From Bog-532 sp963742875 (GTDB taxonomy: Bacteria > Actinomycetota > Actinomycetes > Streptosporangiales > Streptosporangiaceae), in assembly GCA_963742875.1 (NCBI GenBank), contig CAVUNO010000012.1, positions 124,001-188,000 on the forward strand: 64,000 nt of DNA, in the 5' to 3' direction. A program made the translations under genes and the position numbers. Each line of letters opens with the position of its first letter. Position 1 is the first letter of the stretch. Positions 61,629-64,000 of this stretch are shown here, piece by piece. The notes beneath the pieces are model-generated. The model saw nothing but the letters and a program-made list of their open reading frames with translations. It ran no database searches and was not told the DNA's origin.

Positions 61629-63620
61629 GTGGCTGTGGATTCCGGCCCGCGCGGGCGCGTGGGCGGGCTGACGGACCGGCGTGCTGAGCGCGGTGTGCTC
61701 GACGGGCTGGTGGAGGCAGTGCGGGCGGGCGAGAGCCGGGTGCTGGTGGTGCACGGGGAGCCGGGGGTGGGCAAGACCGTGCTGCTGGAGTACCTGGCCG
61801 GGCGGGCGGCCGGGTGCCGGGTGCTACGGCTGGCGGGGGTGCAGTCGGAGATGGAGCTGGCGTTTGCGGGCGTGCATCAGCTGTGCGCGCCGCTGCTGGG
61901 CCGGCTGGGAATGCTGCCGGGCCCGCAGCGAGAGGCGCTGAGGACCGCGTTCGGGATAAGCGCCGGGGCGGCGCCGGACCGTTTCCTGGTCAGCCTGGCG
62001 GTGCTGGGCCTGCTGTCGGAGGTGGCCGGGGAACGGCCAGTGCTGGGCGTGGCGGATGACGCGCAGTGGCTGGACCAGGCGTCGGCGCAGGTGCTGGCGT
62101 TCGTGGCGCGGCGGCTGGGCGCCGAGCCGGTGGGGCTGGTGTTCGGGACCCGGGCGGCGGGTGGCGAGCTGGCGGGGCTGCCCGGACTGGCGATCGGCGG
62201 CCTGGCGGAGGCCGATGCGCGGGCGCTGCTGGATGCGGTGCTGACCGGGCCGGTCGATGCGCGGGTGCGGGAGCAGATTATCGCGGAGACGGGGGGAATC
62301 CGCTGGCGCTGCTGGAGCTGCCGCGCGGGGCGACGCTGGCGGAGCTGGCGGGCGGGTTCGGGCTGCCGGGCGCGCTGCCGCTGGCGGGATGGATCGCCGG
62401 CAGTTTCCGGCGGCAGATCGACGCCCTGCCGGAGCAAGCCCGGCGGCTGCTGCTGGTGGCGGCGGCCGACCCGACCGGCAACCCGGTGCTGGTGTGGCGG
62501 GCGGCTGGGCGGCTGGGCATCGGCGCCCAGGCGGCGGCGCCCGCGGCAGAGGCGGGCCTGGCCGAGTTCGGCGCCCGGGTCCGGTTCCGGCATCCGCTGG
62601 TCCGCTCGGCGGCCTACCGGTCGGCGCCGGAGCGGGACCGGCAGGAGGCGCACCGGGCGCTGGCCGAGGCCACCGACCCGGCGACTGATCCGGACCGGCG
62701 GGCGTGGCACCGGGCGCTGGCGGCGGCTGGCCCGGATGAGGACGTGGCCGCCGAACTGGAACGGTCGGCGGTCCGGGCGCAGGCCCGCGGCGGGCGGGCC
62801 GCCGCCGCCGCGTTCGGTGAGCGGGCGGCGGCGCTGACGGCCGACCCGGCTCGCCGCGCTCGGCGGATGCTGGCCGCGGCCCAGGCTTACCTGCAGGCCG
62901 GCGGGTTTGGCAAGGCGCTGGAGCTGCTGGCCGCCGCGGAGGCCGGGCCGCTGGATGAGCTGCAGGCCGCCCGGGCGGATCTGCTGCGCGGCCAGGTCGC
63001 GTTCGCCTCCAGTCCGGGCAGTGACGCTGCCCTGCTGCTGTTGAAGGCGGCCCAGCGGTTGGAGCCACTCGACCCCGACCTGGCCCGCGAGACCTACCTG
63101 GATGCCTGGGAGGCAGCAGGGTTCGCCCGGCACGTCGGGGCCGGCGGCGAACTGGAGGAGGTCTCCCGCGCTGCCCGGGCCCTGCCCGCGCTGACGCACC
63201 CGCCGCGGCGGGCCGACCTGCTGCTGGACGGTCTGACGCTGCTGGTCACCGACGGGCTGGCCGCCGCCGCCCCGGTACTGCGGCAGGCCACCAGCGCCTT
63301 CGCCAGCGCGGACATCCCCGCAGCAGAAATACTCCGCTGGGGCAGGCTAGCCAGGGCTGCGGCCGAGAATTCGTGGGACGACGAAGCCTGGGACCTTACG
63401 TCGAGGCACGTCCTGCTCGCCCGGGACGCAGGCGCGCTCGGCCAGCTTCCGCTCCTGCTGCTCTCGCTGGCCGTAGGCGACGTGTGGCGGGGTGACTTCG
63501 CGTCCGCCGCGTCGCTGATGGCTGAGGCCGACACGGTCGGCGAGGCCACGGGGGCGCGCATCCCGGTCAGTGCCGGGATCCGCATCATGCTGGCTTGCTT
63601 CCGCGGCCGCCAGGCCGATG
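61629..63620 (+). pseudogene. LAL-type LuxR-family ATPase regulator, frameshifted and truncated
   Basis: From GTG 61629: Walker A VVHGEPGVGKTVLLEYL (about residue 43), VQSEMELAFAGVHQLCAPLL and Walker B-like VLGVADDAQWLDQASAQVL. At about 62295 the frame shifts; the second frame continues NPLALLELPRGATLAELAGG, VRFRHPLVRSAAYRSA and a helical TPR-like region. It ends in foreign DNA at about 63620, so the C-terminal LuxR HTH is gone and the protein cannot bind DNA in the usual way. Confidence 0.8.
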
Positions 63621-63708
63621 GCGTAGCCGGTCCTGTGACCACGATCGGGAGCTGGTTCCTCCGCCAGGTGAGACAGGCTGGGACGGAGCGGGACAATGTG
63701 GGACCCTC

Positions 63709-63749
63709 CTCAACGCCCTGCTGGGGATCTCTGGGCGCATGGCCCAGAA
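63709..63749. repeat. 41-bp direct repeat (IS end), copy 2
   Basis: Identical to 49132-49172. Here it lies between the truncated LAL gene and the end of the DoxX-like gene, marking the site of an IS that has since been lost or reduced. Confidence 0.5.
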
Positions 63750-64000
63750 ATATCACCGGTTCCAATCGGTCCCCTCCGTGCCGGACCGACCGAGCCTGCG
63801 ACCAGCGCAACCCCCATTAGCGCTATGAGCGGAGCGGAGTTCGGATCGGTGGCCTGACCAGTGGGGATCTGGCCGAAGTTCTCCGGGACGAGCCAGATCG
63901 CGGCCGCGAGCACGACCCCGGCGGCGGCGCTGAACCGGACGGTCCTCGGGACCAGCGCAGCGAGACCGATGAGCGCTTCGACGGCGATCAGGGCGTAGAG
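63710..64000 (-). CDS. DoxX-like membrane protein, partial
   Basis: Enters from the right edge. It reads LYALIAVEALIGLAALVPRT, FSAAAGVVLAAAIWLVPENF and GQIPTGQATDPNSAPLIALM, with three membrane helices and the TGxATDPNSxPL signature seen in some DoxX-related actinobacterial proteins. The last residues (SGPCAQRSPAGR) come from the 41-bp IS-end repeat, so the natural C-terminus is replaced. Confidence 0.6.
   Translation of the reverse strand, partial: LYALIAVEALIGLAALVPRTVRFSAAAGVVLAAAIWLVPENFGQIPTGQATDPNSAPLIALMGVALVAGSVGPARRGPIGTGDISGPCAQRSPAGR

Overview
The window is very GC-rich. It encodes AfsR/SARP-, LAL- and OmpR-type regulators, a cytochrome P450, GAF-SpoIIE phosphatases, LysM/resuscitation-factor-like secreted proteins, PRC-barrel and BON-domain proteins and an IdeR/DtxR iron box. 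It reads as chromosome of a large-genome actinobacterium (streptomycete, streptosporangial or frankial style); no genus can be assigned. Much of it is an accessory, decaying region: many genes are split by single frameshifts, cut at junctions or interrupted by insertion sequences (IS). Some single-base frameshifts could be assembly errors in high-GC runs, so reading-frame breaks should be confirmed in reads.

Layout. 1-7 kb: a pile of IS elements (IS110 at the edge, broken IS4, IS3 remnant, and copy 1 of a 1,650-bp two-gene IS that itself carries a second, 2,242-bp IS). 6.8-22.8 kb: a segment bounded by two 333-bp direct repeats that each end in the 3' half of a tRNA-Pro(GGG); next to the left one is an integrase remnant. 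It holds a secreted LysM/lysozyme-like protein, a minus-strand cluster (TmpA-like flavoprotein, PIG-L deacetylase fused to a cyclic-nucleotide-binding domain, class V aminotransferase, remnant of an aldehyde dehydrogenase), a peroxiredoxin, a frameshifted SARP-LuxR regulator, a frameshifted P450 and a broken AhpD-like gene. 22.8-29.4 kb: scrap DNA (IS1380, WD40, integrase and dehydrogenase fragments), a LysM-less second copy of the secreted lysozyme-like gene, and a truncated multicopper oxidase behind an iron box.

29.2-42.9 kb: a second segment bounded by direct repeats ending in the 3' half of a tRNA-Met(CAU). It carries two GAF/SpoIIE phosphatases, a STAS anti-anti-sigma factor, an oxidoreductase operon that breaks off (SDR, membrane protein, gluconate-dehydrogenase-subunit-3-like, GMC), a Rieske protein, a pentapeptide-repeat protein joined to a PD-(D/E)XK nuclease domain, and a PRC-barrel/DUF2382 protein. 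43.0-44.1 kb: a ten-repeat CRISPR array without cas genes, wedged between two truncated genes. 44.2-49.1 kb: a sugar-use cluster (ABM-domain protein, PfkB kinase, FucP-like transporter, ABC sugar-binding lipoprotein, stub of a permease). 49.1-51.1 kb: IS copy 2 inside an IS3-like transposase gene. 51.3-57.0 kb: intact GT39/GtrA/GT2 glycosylation operon divergent from an OmpR/histidine-kinase pair. 57.0-64.0 kb: integrase remnant, IS copy 3 inserted exactly at the start codon of a type II dehydroquinase-like gene, a three-BON protein sharing a duplicated upstream region with that gene, a broken LAL regulator and a partial DoxX-like membrane gene.

Recurring themes are accretion of integrative elements at tRNA genes, recent transposition of one IS family, and duplication of whole promoter/leader units in front of different genes (two independent cases).
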